Part shown: positions 1 through 10,700 of the stretch, piece by piece
Numbering within the stretch: the stretch's first letter is position 1
Layout: the number at the start of each line of letters is the position of its first letter
From: Deinococcus betulae
GTDB lineage: Bacteria; Deinococcota; Deinococci; Deinococcales; Deinococcaceae
Length of the DNA: 64,000 nucleotides
Reading direction: 5' to 3'
Assembly: GCF_020166395.1 (NCBI RefSeq)
Contig: NZ_JAIQXU010000006.1
Span: 1-64,000, forward strand
Made by a program: the position numbers and the translations under genes
Notes under the pieces: generated by a model
Databases searched by the model: none
Told to the model about the DNA's origin: nothing
The model's input: only the letters and a program-made list of their open reading frames with translations

Positions 1-605
1 GACCCACCTAAGACCACCTGTCATGACCACTTCCAGGAATGGAACGAACGGCAGATCTTCCCAGCCATCCTGGCCGCGCTCTACGAGCTCGGCGAGGAGC
101 AACGACTCCTCGACCTGCGCGAGGCATTCATTGACGGCACCTTCAGTGCCGCAAAAAAGGGGGCGCTGACGTCGGCCCCACCAAGAAGGGCAAAGGCACC
201 AAGATCATGATCATGGTCGATGCGAGCGGCGTGCCGCTCGCGCTTCACACCTGTCGCGCCAGTCCAGCCGAGGTGACGCTCGTCCACGACACGTTGGACG
301 CCTCCTTCGGTATGGATTTCCCCGAACGCCTCATCGGGGACAAGGCCTATGACAGCGACGGGCTGGATGCGGAGCTCGCGGTGCTCGGGATCGACATGAT
401 CGCGCCCAATCGCAGGAATCGAAAGAAAACCCAGGATGGTCGGCCACTGCGCCGTTATCGGCGGCGTTGGAAGGTCGAGTGCACCATCGCATGGCTCCAA
501 AGCTTCCGCCAAGTGAGAACACGCGACGAAGTCAAAGCACAGAACGTTCTGGGGATGGTTCAGCTCGCCTGCATCGTCATCCTGCTCCGCGTGATTTCCG
601 GATGA
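1..605 (+). mobile_element. IS5-family (IS427-type) transposase, 5'-truncated by window edge
   Basis: This DDE transposase is read in two overlapping frames. Frame 1 (from base 1) carries the first catalytic Asp in 'FIDGTF'. It reaches the slippery heptamer A AAA AAG at 153-159 in the correct phase for a -1 shift. The shifted frame continues as GADVGP and runs to the TGA at 603-605, carrying the second Asp ('GDKAYD') and the Glu ('RWKVE'). This two-frame layout with a poly-A slippage site is typical of IS427-group IS5 elements. The left end lies outside the window. The right end is probably near 609, because the stop region (591-609) resembles an IS427-type terminal repeat ending in GATGATCTC. 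Whether the copy is active cannot be judged without the left end. Confidence 0.85.
153..159 (+). other. -1 programmed ribosomal frameshift heptamer (A AAA AAG)
   Basis: The bases A AAA AAG are in the 0 frame of the upstream transposase ORF and are followed by GGGG. A one-base backward slip joins the Asp-containing N-terminal part to the DDE C-terminal part. The heptamer is the classical bacterial -1 slippery sequence. The G-rich stretch after it could reinforce pausing. Confidence 0.75.
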
Positions 606-675
606 TCTCTACTGTGGACTTCCCCAGCACTTCCAGACTCAACGGATTACCATTGAATACATTAGCCTGTCCTCA

Positions 676-1734
676 ATGAAAGCCATCATTCCCGCTGCTG
701 GCCTGGGCACGCGCCTGCGCCCCCTGACCTACACCCGGCCCAAGCCTGTGCTGCGCGTGGCAGGCAAGCCCATCATTCAGCACGCGCTGGAAACGCTGCA
801 AGCAGCGGGAATCTCTGACATCGGGATCGTGGTCTCCGACATTACCCGCGACGAGATTCAGCACGCTATAGAACATGTCTCTAAGGTCAAGGTCACCCTG
901 ATTAACCAGCACGAGCAGCTCGGCCTGGGCCACGCCGTACTGACAGCCCGCGATTGGGTGGATCAGGAAGACTTCTGTGTGTATCTGGGCGACAACCTCT
1001 TTGAGTTTGGGGCGGCGCCCTTTGTAGAGCGCTTTCAAGCCGAGCGCCCCAGTGCCCTCATTGCCCTTGTGCAGGTGGAAGACCCCACCGCCTTTGGAGT
1101 GGCGCAGCTGGACGGCACCCGCATCACGCGGCTGGTCGAGAAGCCCAAGAACCCGCCCAGCAACCTCGCCGTAGCGGGGTTGTACTGCTTTACACCTGAG
1201 ATTTTCTCTGTACTAGACGGCATGCCGGCCTCGGCCCGTGGTGAATACGAGATTACCGACGGGATCCAGGGATTGATTGAGCGGGGCTGCGCCGTAACAG
1301 GGCAAGCCGTGAAAGGCTGGTGGAAGGACACGGGTCGCCCCGCCGACCTGCTGGACGCCAATCGCCTACTGCTAGAACGCACGGAGACTAACATTCAGGG
1401 TGAGGTCAGCGCGTCGCAGATTACCGGCCGCGTGGTCATTCCCGCCTCGGCACGGGTCGTTCGCAGCAAGATTGTTGGCCCCGTGATGCTGGGAGACAAC
1501 GTGGTCATCGAGGACGCCTACATAGGGCCTTTTACGAGTATTGGCGACGGCAGCGTGGTGCGCGGCGCCGAGGTTGAGCACAGTGTGGTGGATGAAGGTG
1601 CGCGCATCGAGAATGTGAACCGGCGGCTGCAAGACTGCCTGATTGGCGTGCGTGCCCAGGTGCGCGGTGGGCACACCATTCCGCGAGCCCACAAGCTGAC
1701 CATCAGCGACGCCAGCGTGGTTGAGCTGGCCTGA
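676..1734 (+). CDS. rmlA: Glucose-1-phosphate thymidylyltransferase, long (RmlA-like) type
   Basis: Transfers dTMP (or UMP) to glucose-1-phosphate to make the dTDP-sugar used in surface polysaccharide synthesis. The N-terminal nucleotidyltransferase domain starts at once with the signature GLGTRLRP (residues 9-16), and YLGDN (103-107) matches the metal/nucleotide-binding Asp. Residues about 240-352 form a left-handed beta-helix with hexapeptide-like repeats, as in the 350-residue long RmlA class. The short class is about 290 residues. The gene starts 67 bp after the IS right end, so its native promoter may have been displaced. It stands alone, without rmlBCD. A UDP-sugar pyrophosphorylase is a possible alternative activity. 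Confidence 0.88.
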   Translation: MKAIIPAAGLGTRLRPLTYTRPKPVLRVAGKPIIQHALETLQAAGISDIGIVVSDITRDEIQHAIEHVSKVKVTLINQHEQLGLGHAVLTARDWVDQEDFCVYLGDNLFEFGAAPFVERFQAERPSALIALVQVEDPTAFGVAQLDGTRITRLVEKPKNPPSNLAVAGLYCFTPEIFSVLDGMPASARGEYEITDGIQGLIERGCAVTGQAVKGWWKDTGRPADLLDANRLLLERTETNIQGEVSASQITGRVVIPASARVVRSKIVGPVMLGDNVVIEDAYIGPFTSIGDGSVVRGAEVEHSVVDEGARIENVNRRLQDCLIGVRAQVRGGHTIPRAHKLTISDASVVELA

Positions 1735-1762
1735 ACGCGGTTACCAGTGCTGGCGGACAGGT

Positions 1763-1929
1763 CTGATACGGACGCTAACCCCAGCGTTTGCAACAACGAT
1801 GAAATCCAAGCGGACTTGCAATGCTGCACAGCAGAGCGGGTGGGAGCAAAGGCGGCTGACGGGCGTGGAGTTGCCACACCGGGTCTGTTCTGGTTTGTCA
1901 ACAAAACAGACGGCAGTCCGTATTACCAG
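1763..1929 (+). repeat. Dispersed palindromic element, copy C
   Basis: This copy opens with CTGATACGGA and closes with CAGTCCGTATTACCAG. It shares segments such as GGGCGTGGAGTTG and CTGTTCTGGTTTGT with copies at 7268-7404 (reverse orientation) and 55352-55491. It fills most of the 339-bp gap between rmlA and the YceD-like gene. The first hairpin (CGTTTGCAAC...) is partly decayed. Nothing else is evident in this gap. Confidence 0.75.
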
Positions 1930-2061
1930 CCGGTTCATACCCAGCGGCCAGCGAGGGCCGACGAGACTGGCGCTACCGAGCGGCTATCAAGCTCCACTCT
2001 GGTTTCACGTTCTGAGGCCAGGCACCGTGCCGCCGCCAGGGTTCTGTGAGCCTGAGCGCTC

Positions 2062-2067
2062 TATCAT
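2062..2067 (+). promoter_or_regulatory. -10 hexamer TATCAT, leaderless start
   Basis: TATCAT lies 6 nt before the ATG at 2074, with no Shine-Dalgarno sequence. Transcription would begin at or next to the start codon. The same arrangement, with the same bases TATCATGACC, recurs before the menG gene at 25262. Confidence 0.65.
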
Positions 2068-2073
2068 GACCCC

Positions 2074-2675
2074 ATGACGGATTCACCTCGAATTCACCTT
2101 GGGTCGGTGCTGCGCGCCTCTTCGGACGACGCGCATGCCCAGGGCGCCCTTGATGACCTCCAGTATGAGCAGGGCGGCGAGAAGCTGACCCTGCGTTTTG
2201 CCCAGCCTGCACCGTTCGAGGTCAGCGTCAATGCCCTGGGCGGCCATGAGCTCTACTTGCAGGGGTCCTTTGAGCCAGTGGTGGTGATGGAGTGTGCCCG
2301 TTGCCTGCGCGACGTGGCGGTGCCCCTGGACCTGACCCTGGGCACCCTGATGCGCCACGACCCCAGTGCCGACGCGCCTTACCTGGAAGAAGCCGAGTCC
2401 GGTGAGGAGGTGCTCGTCTTCGGCTCACCGGAGCTGGACCTGAGTGCGTACCTGGCCGAAACGACTCTGCTGGCCGCGCCGCTGAGCGTGCTGCACGACG
2501 AGGCCTGTAAGGGCCTGTGTCAGGTGTGCGGCCACGACCTGAATGAAGGGCCGTGCGCCCACATGGCCCAGGTCCCGGTTGAAGAAATTGACGACGCCCT
2601 GGGCGCCCCCGAAGGCTCACTGCACGCCAAGCAGAACCCGTTTGCTGCCCTGGCAGACCTGAAGGTGCCCGAGGA

Positions 2676-2679
<4 letters not shown>
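2074..2679 (+). CDS. YceD/DUF177 family protein
   Basis: Members of this family (YceD, DUF177) influence 23S rRNA accumulation and commonly sit upstream of rpmF, though not here. The 201-residue protein has a central CARC pair (C74, C77) and a C-terminal cluster C145, C149, C152, C161 with 'CQVCGHDL', as expected of a zinc-binding YceD. The ATG at 2074 is chosen because TATCAT stands 6 nt upstream. The stop overlaps the GTG of moaC (GTGA), so the two are probably co-transcribed and translationally coupled. This pairing of an rRNA factor with a molybdopterin gene looks lineage-specific. Confidence 0.8.
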
Positions 2680-3152
<473 letters not shown>

Positions 3153-3217
3153 ACGGGTTGCCGGTCTGGGCCGGCGCGGTGGGAACCTCTGGCGACCTTC
3201 CCCCGTAGAGGGGCCGT

Positions 3218-4861
3218 ATGGGCGCGGAGACTGACATGTTCAGGGCAGGGCTGCCGTGGCTCCGCCTCCTTCATCAGGAGGCGGACGGTGACCTGACGCC
3301 CGCAGAGGCGGCGCTCCTGGCGGCCGTGCCGGACCAGACCGAGGTGGCGCGGCAACGGGACCGGCTGGCCGCAGCGGCCCACGCCCTCACGGTTCCCCCG
3401 CCCCTGCCCCGCAGCGTGGCAGCGGCGGTGGCCCAGGACATCCGGCTGCACGCGGCGCTCCGGACCCCCTCGCCGGTGGCTCCAAGCTCGGTGGCGGCGG
3501 CCGTAGCAGCCGAAGTGCAGCTGGACTGCACGCTGGCGCTGACCGCCCCCCCAGCCCTGCCGCGCAGCGTGGCCGCCCAGGTCTCGCAGCTGGTGAGGGT
3601 CAGCCACGCCCTTCAGACCGGCCCTGCGCTGCCGCACTCGGTGGCGCCACAGGTGGCCGCCGAGATTGCCACTGCCGCGCGGCTTCAGGCCGCCGCACCG
3701 GCTCTGCCGCGCAGTGTGGCCGCGCAGGTCAGCCGGCGCCTGGCCGAGGAGCAGGTCCTGACGCGCACTGGCCCCGCGCCGCTGCCTGTGCCCTCTGCCG
3801 CCGCCGCACTCATTGGCACGCAGCGCAACCCTGCGCCCCTGATCCTGGTGGGGTCGCTGCTGACGGCCCTGACGGTGCTGGCGGTCTCCAGCGCCTGGCC
3901 CAACTTGACAGCAGGGGCACTGGTGCTGCAGACCTTGCTGGCCCAGGTGTCGCCGCTGGCCGGGGTGGGCCTGGGGCTGGCCCTGCTGACCAGCCTGCTG
4001 GTGGCGTGGCGACCGGTCCCGGCAGCGCAGCGGTACGGAGGTCTGGCCTTTGCCCTGAGCGCTGTGCTGACCCTGCCGGCCCTGTACGCGGTCACCCAGA
4101 GCGGCACCATCCGCTTTGGGGAGGACGTGGTCGTCAGTGGTCCGGTGAGAGGCAACGTGATTGCGGTGGGCGGCAACGTGGAGTTGCAGCCCGGCGCCCA
4201 GGTGTCGGGCGAGGTGGTGACGCTGCTGGGCGACGTGCGCCGCGCGGCTGGGGCCCGGGTGCAGGGGCGCGTGAACGCCCTGCTGGGCCACGCCCCCGGT
4301 GACCGGGAAGCCGTGGAAACGCCGGTGCCGCCTGGCCTTGGGGCGGTGACGGCCGCTGCTTTCCGGCCCGTGCTGGGCTGGCTGGGCGGCGCCGCCTGGC
4401 CGCAGGTATTTGTGACGCTGACAGGCGGCGCCCTGCTCCTGCTGTTTGTCTCGGGGCTGGCGCCCCTGCTGGCCCGCCGCCAGCGACATGCCCCGGTGCG
4501 GACGCTGGCTCTGGGCGTGCTGGCGCTCTCGGCGCTGCTGGGGCCGGCAGCAGGTCTGGCGCTGGTGGGGCTGCTGGGGCCAGCCATGATTGCGCTGGCG
4601 CTCTCGGCCCTGCTGACGGCTGTGGGCCTGAGTGTCAGTGCCTACGACGCCGGGCGGGCGCTGGCCGTGCGCGCCCGGCTGCCCCTGCCGGATGTGGTGG
4701 GCGCCATGCTGGGCCTGAGCGCCGTGGCCGCCAGCATCAGCCTGCCGCCGCTGGCGTTCGCCGCCGCGCTGGTGGGCGGCTGCTGGGGCGCAGGGACCCT
4801 GCTGCTGACCCGCACCGCCTCTGACACGGAAGCGCCGGCCCCACTGCCAACAGCGGCCTGA
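3218..4861 (+). CDS. Membrane protein with N-terminal LPRSVAAxV repeats and a bactofilin-like segment
   Basis: I do not recognise a named family. The 547-residue protein begins with a segment like the start of anti-sigma zinc-finger proteins ('LLHQEADGDLTPAE') but without cysteines. Residues about 55-185 contain five degenerate copies of a roughly 30-residue unit with core [P]LPRSVAAxV followed by an amphipathic helix. Two or three membrane helices follow. Then comes a short beta-helical stretch ('GEDVVVSGPVRGNVIAVGGN') resembling polymer-forming bactofilin domains, then several more membrane helices to the C-terminus. Inference: a cytoplasmic repeat domain tethered to an extracytoplasmic beta-helix, perhaps an envelope sensor or scaffold. 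Strong coding bias and length make it a real gene. Confidence 0.8.
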   Translation: MGAETDMFRAGLPWLRLLHQEADGDLTPAEAALLAAVPDQTEVARQRDRLAAAAHALTVPPPLPRSVAAAVAQDIRLHAALRTPSPVAPSSVAAAVAAEVQLDCTLALTAPPALPRSVAAQVSQLVRVSHALQTGPALPHSVAPQVAAEIATAARLQAAAPALPRSVAAQVSRRLAEEQVLTRTGPAPLPVPSAAAALIGTQRNPAPLILVGSLLTALTVLAVSSAWPNLTAGALVLQTLLAQVSPLAGVGLGLALLTSLLVAWRPVPAAQRYGGLAFALSAVLTLPALYAVTQSGTIRFGEDVVVSGPVRGNVIAVGGNVELQPGAQVSGEVVTLLGDVRRAAGARVQGRVNALLGHAPGDREAVETPVPPGLGAVTAAAFRPVLGWLGGAAWPQVFVTLTGGALLLLFVSGLAPLLARRQRHAPVRTLALGVLALSALLGPAAGLALVGLLGPAMIALALSALLTAVGLSVSAYDAGRALAVRARLPLPDVVGAMLGLSAVAASISLPPLAFAAALVGGCWGAGTLLLTRTASDTEAPAPLPTAA

Positions 4862-4909
4862 CTAGAGCGCTACAGCAGGTCAGTAGAAAGACAGGCAGGC
4901 CAAGGCTGA

Positions 4910-4962
4910 ACCCGACAATTCTGTTCTGAGGTCTCAACAGGGCAGACGGCAACCCGTAGCAC
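4910..4962 (+). repeat. Decayed 3' half of the dispersed palindromic element, copy D
   Basis: The segment ATTCTGTTCTGAGGTCTCAACAG and GGCAGACGGCAACCCGTA aligns with the right half of the element at 1763-1929 (CTGTTCTGGTTTGTCAACA, CAGACGGCAGTCCGTA). The left half is not recognisable. It lies in the 171-bp gap before the kinase gene. Confidence 0.5.
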
Positions 4963-5032
4963 CCAGCCCCCGACTGTCAAGCGCCTTCATCCACCCTTGA
5001 GGAACGTGGGGGGCGCTATGCTCTGGCCTGTC

Positions 5033-5644
5033 ATGTACGTTGTCGTCGAAGGCCCCATCGGAGTGGGAAAAACAAGCCTGGCCCGGCGGCTGGCCGCGCG
5101 CCACAGCGCCGAGCTGAACCTAGAAATCGTGGAGGAAAACCCCTTTCTGGCCCGGTTCTATGCCCAGCCGGAAGCCTACGCCTTTCAGGTGCAGGCTTTC
5201 TTTTTGCTGTCGCGCTTCAAGCAGCTCTCGGCGCTGTGGCAGCCCGGCCTCTACCGCGACTCGGTGGTCAGTGACTACCTGTTTGACAAGGATTTCATCT
5301 TTGCGGCCATGAACCTGAAAGACGCCGAGTTTGCACTGTATGAAGACCTGTACAGCCACCTCTCGCCGCGTCTGCCCACGCCCGATCTGGTGGTATACCT
5401 GCGCGCCGACACCGATGAGCTCCTGCGCCGCATCGCCCTGCGGGGCCGCCCCTTTGAGCAGGACATGAAGGCCGAGTACCTGGCCGACCTGACCGCGCGC
5501 TACGACGACTATTTCCGCAGCTACCCACACCCTCACCTGACGGTGGACGCCGCCGGGCTGGACTTCGTGAACAACGCCGACGACGAGACCCAGTTGCTGG
5601 CTGCCGTGGACGCGGCGCTGGGCGCGGGTCAGGCGGCCGACTGA
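5033..5644 (+). CDS. Deoxynucleoside kinase, first of a tandem pair
   Basis: Phosphorylates a deoxynucleoside using ATP in the dNTP salvage pathway. The P-loop GPIGVGKT is at residues 7-14 from the ATG at 5033. The LID arginines ('RRIALRGRPFEQD') and the Glu near residue 35 ('EENPF') fit the dCK/dGK/dAK family, and 203 residues is the usual size. At the place where the family usually has DR(S/T), this protein reads 'RDSVVSDYLFDKD'. Its neighbour has the standard DRT. The ATG at 5033 follows a TATGCT box by 11 nt, and the upstream in-frame TTG/ATG would add a non-conserved tail. Substrate preference (purine or pyrimidine) cannot be read off. Confidence 0.85.
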   Translation: MYVVVEGPIGVGKTSLARRLAARHSAELNLEIVEENPFLARFYAQPEAYAFQVQAFFLLSRFKQLSALWQPGLYRDSVVSDYLFDKDFIFAAMNLKDAEFALYEDLYSHLSPRLPTPDLVVYLRADTDELLRRIALRGRPFEQDMKAEYLADLTARYDDYFRSYPHPHLTVDAAGLDFVNNADDETQLLAAVDAALGAGQAAD

Positions 5645-5741
5645 TGAGCAGGCAGTGGTCAGGAGTAAGTGGGGAGTGGACAGAACCAGTTTGTCTCACT
5701 CCCTCTTCCCCACTCCCTAGAACTGCAAGCGGAGCGAGCTG

Positions 5742-6365
<624 letters not shown>

Positions 6366-6412
6366 AGGGCCGAGGAGCCACACCCGGCCCTGTGCCCTGA
6401 CCAGAGACGCGC

Positions 6413-6418
6413 TACCCT
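6413..6418 (+). promoter_or_regulatory. -10 hexamer TACCCT, leaderless start
   Basis: TACCCT ends 6 nt before the ATG at 6425 and no ribosome-binding sequence is present. It fits the leaderless pattern of the window. Confidence 0.55.
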
Positions 6419-6424
6419 GACCCC

Positions 6425-7042
6425 ATGCGCCGCCTCTTGCTGCTGAGTGCCGCCCTGCTGTCTGCACCCCCAGCAGCCGCGCAGGGAGCGGCCGTCAGCA
6501 CTGGTCCCACCTGCACAGCCCCTTGGGACGGCCTTGACCCGGCCACCCTGCGGCCCGCCCGGGTGACAGCCCGCCGCCCTCTGCTGACCTTAGCCAGCGG
6601 CGAATTGCACCCCACAGGCGTTATGACGGGTGACCTGGTGCTACAAGGCGCCAGCATGGGTGGGCGGCGCTGCACCTATGTACCTGGCGACGCCTCACGC
6701 ACGGGCCTGCTGCGCGACCAGGAGACCCAGCCCCTGACGGTCAGCACCCTGACCCCCGGCACCTGGGAGCGGGACGCCAACGCGGGCCTGACCCTGACCC
6801 GCCAGGCCAACCAGTTGAGGCTGACCGGCATGGCCCTGTTCCCCACGGCGGGCGGCAGTGTGAACGCGGGCCACCTGAACGGCCCTCTGCGCCGCGCCGG
6901 AACGGCCGCTCCCTGGCTGTATGCCGATGGCGACTGCACCGCCGCCCTGTGGCCGGTGGGCACCTGGCTGCTGGTGCTGGACAGTGGCACCTGTGGCGGC
7001 CTGAACGTGAGTTTCAGTGGGCTCTACCGCCGGGTGCGGTAG
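6425..7042 (+). CDS. Exported protein of unknown function
   Basis: The 205-residue product starts with a clear Sec signal peptide (RR, hydrophobic LLLLSAALLSA, then PPAAAQ), so it should be exported. The mature part has four cysteines (near C30, C78, C164 and C175), suggesting one or two disulfides, and is rich in Thr, Leu and Gly as in small beta-sheet proteins. No catalytic motif is visible and I do not recognise the family. The gene is monocistronic, with the dispersed repeat and a long empty gap downstream. Confidence 0.7.
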   Translation: MRRLLLLSAALLSAPPAAAQGAAVSTGPTCTAPWDGLDPATLRPARVTARRPLLTLASGELHPTGVMTGDLVLQGASMGGRRCTYVPGDASRTGLLRDQETQPLTVSTLTPGTWERDANAGLTLTRQANQLRLTGMALFPTAGGSVNAGHLNGPLRRAGTAAPWLYADGDCTAALWPVGTWLLVLDSGTCGGLNVSFSGLYRRVR

Positions 7043-7728
7043 AGGGCGGCGCTCCTACGAAATCCAGGCCACCCCGCTGGAGCTGACGTGTCACCCGGTT
7101 GCCTGGCGCACAAGAGAGAAGCTCAGCCCACAGCTAGCCAGACGGCCAAGCCTGTGCGAGAGCTGTCCCGCCGCCTGTCGCCGGGTCGAAACTGACGCGC
7201 GAGACGCCCGCCAGCCCCCTACGCCCAGGGAACCGAGCGAAGAAACGGCGCCAGGCTTCCTGACTGTCTGATACGGATTCCGTTTGTTTCGTTAACAAAT
7301 CGGGAAAACGCCGATTTGCCAACTCCACGTCCGGAAACCGTTTTTCTCCTTCTCGCTCCGCTCGGATTTCATCGTTTTTGCAAACGATTCAATCGGAGTC
7401 CCTATGAAGCGGTCTCGGAGATGCTCACCTGCTTCTGCCACCACGAACAATGTCCAACCCGCCAGTGCTGGGAACGCCGGGTCCAGGCCACAGCGCTTAC
7501 GGCCCGTTCTTGAGCAGCCAGTCAGCTTCCTCGGCACTGGAGTTGCGTCTCGCCGCCCCACAGCTGGCCAACGTCTAGTTCTCCGAGGAGAGAAGCAGCG
7601 CGACCGACCGCTCGGTGACCGAATGCAGGAGAAGCCGCGCCGGGCCTTCAGTGCCAAAACGCGCCCGCAGGACCGTGGCCATCACCGCGTCTTCATGGTC
7701 ATCTCGCAGCCTTCCATCCAGAGCCCAC
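7043..7728. other. Long intergenic region, no gene recognised
   Basis: Apart from the palindromic element at 7268-7404, I see no supportable gene in these 686 bp. Open frames in 7404-7952 and 7292-7657 lack plausible starts, composition or recognisable products. The 7405-7728 part may be a decayed gene or the 3' flank of the convergent regulator gene. Confidence 0.5.
7268..7404 (-). repeat. Dispersed palindromic element, copy B (reverse orientation)
   Basis: The + strand begins CTGATACGGATTCCG and ends TCGGAGTCCCTATG. Reverse-complemented, it aligns along its whole length with the copy at 55352-55491. Two hairpins are intact: ATCGTTT-GCAA-AAACGAT (7371-7388, on the - strand, with a GNRA-type GCAA loop) and CAAATCGG/CCGATTTG (7296-7318, 7-nt loop). 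Confidence 0.85.
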
Positions 7729-10700
7729 CTACCCAGCCGCGGCCGTTAATTCGGGCGGAATCTCGCCCAGGGCAGCGTGAAAGAGAGTCTGGGCACGGCG
7801 CAGTGCTCCGGCGCGGGTTTCCGGCTCGCCCAGGCGCTCGTGGGCGTCCAGCAGGGCGCGGGTGGCCGCCACATCCAGCGGGTCGTGGGCCAGCAGGCGG
7901 CGCAGGTGCGGCAGTCCGCCCTGGGGGTCGTGGTAGGTCAGGCGCAGGGTGACCTCGCGCCAGCGGGCGTGCAGGGCGTCGCGCAGTTCACCTGCCGCTG
8001 GCAGGTCGAGGTCGCCCAGAAACGGCCCCGCGTACGCCGCCGCCGCCTGGGCGTCCTGCCCCGCGTGCAGCGCTGCCAGAAAGTCGTCGAGGTCGGCCTG
8101 CACCCCGGCCAGCGCGTAGCCGTGCGCGGTGCGGGTCAGGGTGGCGGCGCCGCCCAGCGCCTCGCGCAGCCGGGTCAGGGTCTTGCGGAAACTGGCTTCG
8201 GCGCTGGCCTCGTCGGCGTCGGGCCACAGGGCCAGGGTCAGGCGTTCGCGGGTCAGGGCGGCCGGGTGCCCCTCGCCGTAGTGGGCGCACACCAGCAGGC
8301 CCAGCAGTTCCTTGACCTTTCTGGCCCGCCAGGGCCGGACGCCGCCGGGCTGCTCCACCACCACCGTGCCCAGCAGCCTCAGGCGGGTCTGGGCCGCCGG
8401 CACTGCGGGCGCGGGCCGCGCCCGCAGTGCCGCAGCGACCTGCAGAAAACAGGCGCGCACGAACATCAGGTGGCCCTGCCCGTCCACCGCCTGCACCCCT
8501 GCCAGGCCCGTCTGCCACGCGGCGGCGCCGTCCTCGCCCTGCCGCACTTGCCAGACAGCGCGGGTCAGGTGCCACTCGGCCAGCACGCTGCGGTGCTGGG
8601 CCGCCTGCGCGTGAGCCAGGGCCACCGTCAGTTCAGTGCCGGCCTGGCCAGGGTCGCCCCGCATCAGCTGGGCCTGCGCGCGAATCAGGGCGGCGCGCGC
8701 CTGCAAGCCAGCGCCGTCATCGGGGCGCAGGCGGGCCACCTCGCCCAGCGCCGCCGCCGGGTCCCCCAGCAGCAGGTGAACCCGCGCGCGGGAATTCGGG
8801 TGGTCAGGGTAAAAGTCGTGGTCGGGCAGGGCCAGTTGCGCCCGCGCTTCATCCAGGCGGCCGGCCAGGGCCAGGGCCTCGGCAAAGTCGCTGGGGTTGG
8901 CGGCCCCCACGCTGGGCCACAGCCCGCAGGAGCGCTGCATCAGGGTCAGGGCCTCGCCAGGGTCGCCGCGCCACAGGCGGCAAATCCCCAGGTTCCACAG
9001 CAGGGCGGCCTCCACCCGCGCGTTGCCACTGGCCACCGCGCGGTGGTACTGACGCCAGGTGCCAGCCTCGGCGCTGGGGTAGTCCCCCTGCATCAGCTGC
9101 AAGTAAGCCACGTTGCCTTCCACGACCATCAGGCTGGCGACGTGACCCTGGCGCACGATCAGGTCATGGGCGGCGCACAGGTGCGTTTCGGCCTCGGCCC
9201 ACAGGGACATGTGAATGGCGCTGGACCCAGCCGACATCAGAGCCCGCCAGTGGCGCCCGGCGCTCACCCCGTCCGCCGGAGGCTGCCCGGCAATCAGGGC
9301 TGCGGCCTCGCGCGACAGGTGCAGGCACAGGTGGTAATCACCGCGCCGCTGATGCAGCCGCGCCAGGATGTCCAGCAGGTGCATGCGGCGCAGCGGGTCA
9401 AGGTTGCCGGCCAGGGCCGATGTCAGTCCGGCCTCGGCCTCGTCCAGGTGGCCCTGATGAAGCAGGGTGCGGTACAGCACGTCTTCCAGCATCAGGTGTG
9501 GGGCGGGGGCCAGTTCCCCGGTTCCGGCGCGGGCCAGGCCCAGCCGCGCCGCCGCCAGGGCCTGCGGCAACTGTCCGCGCTCCGCCAGCGCCTGAGCCCG
9601 GAAGGCCAGCTGGGTCAGGGGCAGCGTGGCCGGGTCCTGGGCCGTTTCGGTCAGCACCTCGTTCCAGTGGCCCAGGGCGTCCAGGGCAGCGACCAGCGCC
9701 GCCTGCGCGGCGGCGTGGGCTGGGGCCATCTCCAGCAGCGCGCGGGCCTCGCGGATAACCTCGTGCGGGGCGGCGCGCTGCTGGGCCAGGGTCAGGGCCT
9801 GTTCGGTCAGGGCGCGCGCCTCCGGCAAGGCCGCCAACCGGGCGTGTCGGGCACGGGCCAGCACGTCCAGGTCAGCCTGCGCGACGCGGGCGTGTAAGGT
9901 CTCCAGAACGCCCCAGTCCAGTTCCGCGCGGACCAGCGGCGGATACAGCGGATGGGCACAGGTGTATTCGGCCGGCTGACCTGCGCCGTGCAGCCGCACC
10001 AGGTCGCGGTGCAGCAGCCAGTCGCGCGCCTGCGCGAAGGCCTCGTGGCCCAGGCCCGCCACGGCGCGCCACGCCGGCTCTGGGGTGGGGGCGTCCAGGA
10101 CCGCCAGGGCACTCAGGGCAGCCCAGGGCGTGCGGGCCGCCTGGACTGGGTGCAGCCGCTCGCGCAGCACGGCCCCCAGCGAGCCTGGTAGCGACCCGGC
10201 GGGCGGCGGGCAGAACTGCCAGTGGTGTTCGTGGCGGCTCAGGGCGCCGCGTTCGCGCAGCACCCGCAGCAGTTCGGCGCTGCGCAGGGGGTGGCCCTCG
10301 GCGTGGTCACGCAGCCACTCCAGCAGCCCCGGCGGCGGATCCCCTCCCAGTGCGGCGCGCAGCAGCACCTCCAAGCTCCTGTCTGTCAGGGGCGCAAGGG
10401 TCAGCGCCGTGACCTCTGACCCGCTGGCGGCGCGGGCCAGCTGCGCGCTGCGGCCCAGTTCCTCGGCGCTGCGCGCGGCATCTGGATACTCGGCCAGCGG
10501 GCGGGTGGTCAGCAGCAGCAGGGCGGGGCGCTCGTCCAGCAGCAGGCGGGTCCAGAGCGTGTTGAGAAAGGCGCGGGCCCCCTGCGGCTGGTCGTGCAGG
10601 TCTTCGGCGATCAGCAGCAGCGGACGCACGCGGCCCACGGCCCCAGCCACCGCGCGGGCCAGGGTGGCCGCCGGATCACTGGGACCGGCCGGTGGCGGAA

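Noticed and set aside
7404..7952. 182-codon plus-strand frame after repeat copy B
   Set aside because: Its end overlaps the 3' part of the BTAD gene on the other strand. Composition is shadow-like and no start signal is seen.
7777..9897. 706-codon plus-strand open frame opposite the BTAD regulator
   Set aside because: Composition (Gln, Arg, His, Gly) is that of a shadow frame, and the minus-strand gene has Walker and BTAD motifs throughout.
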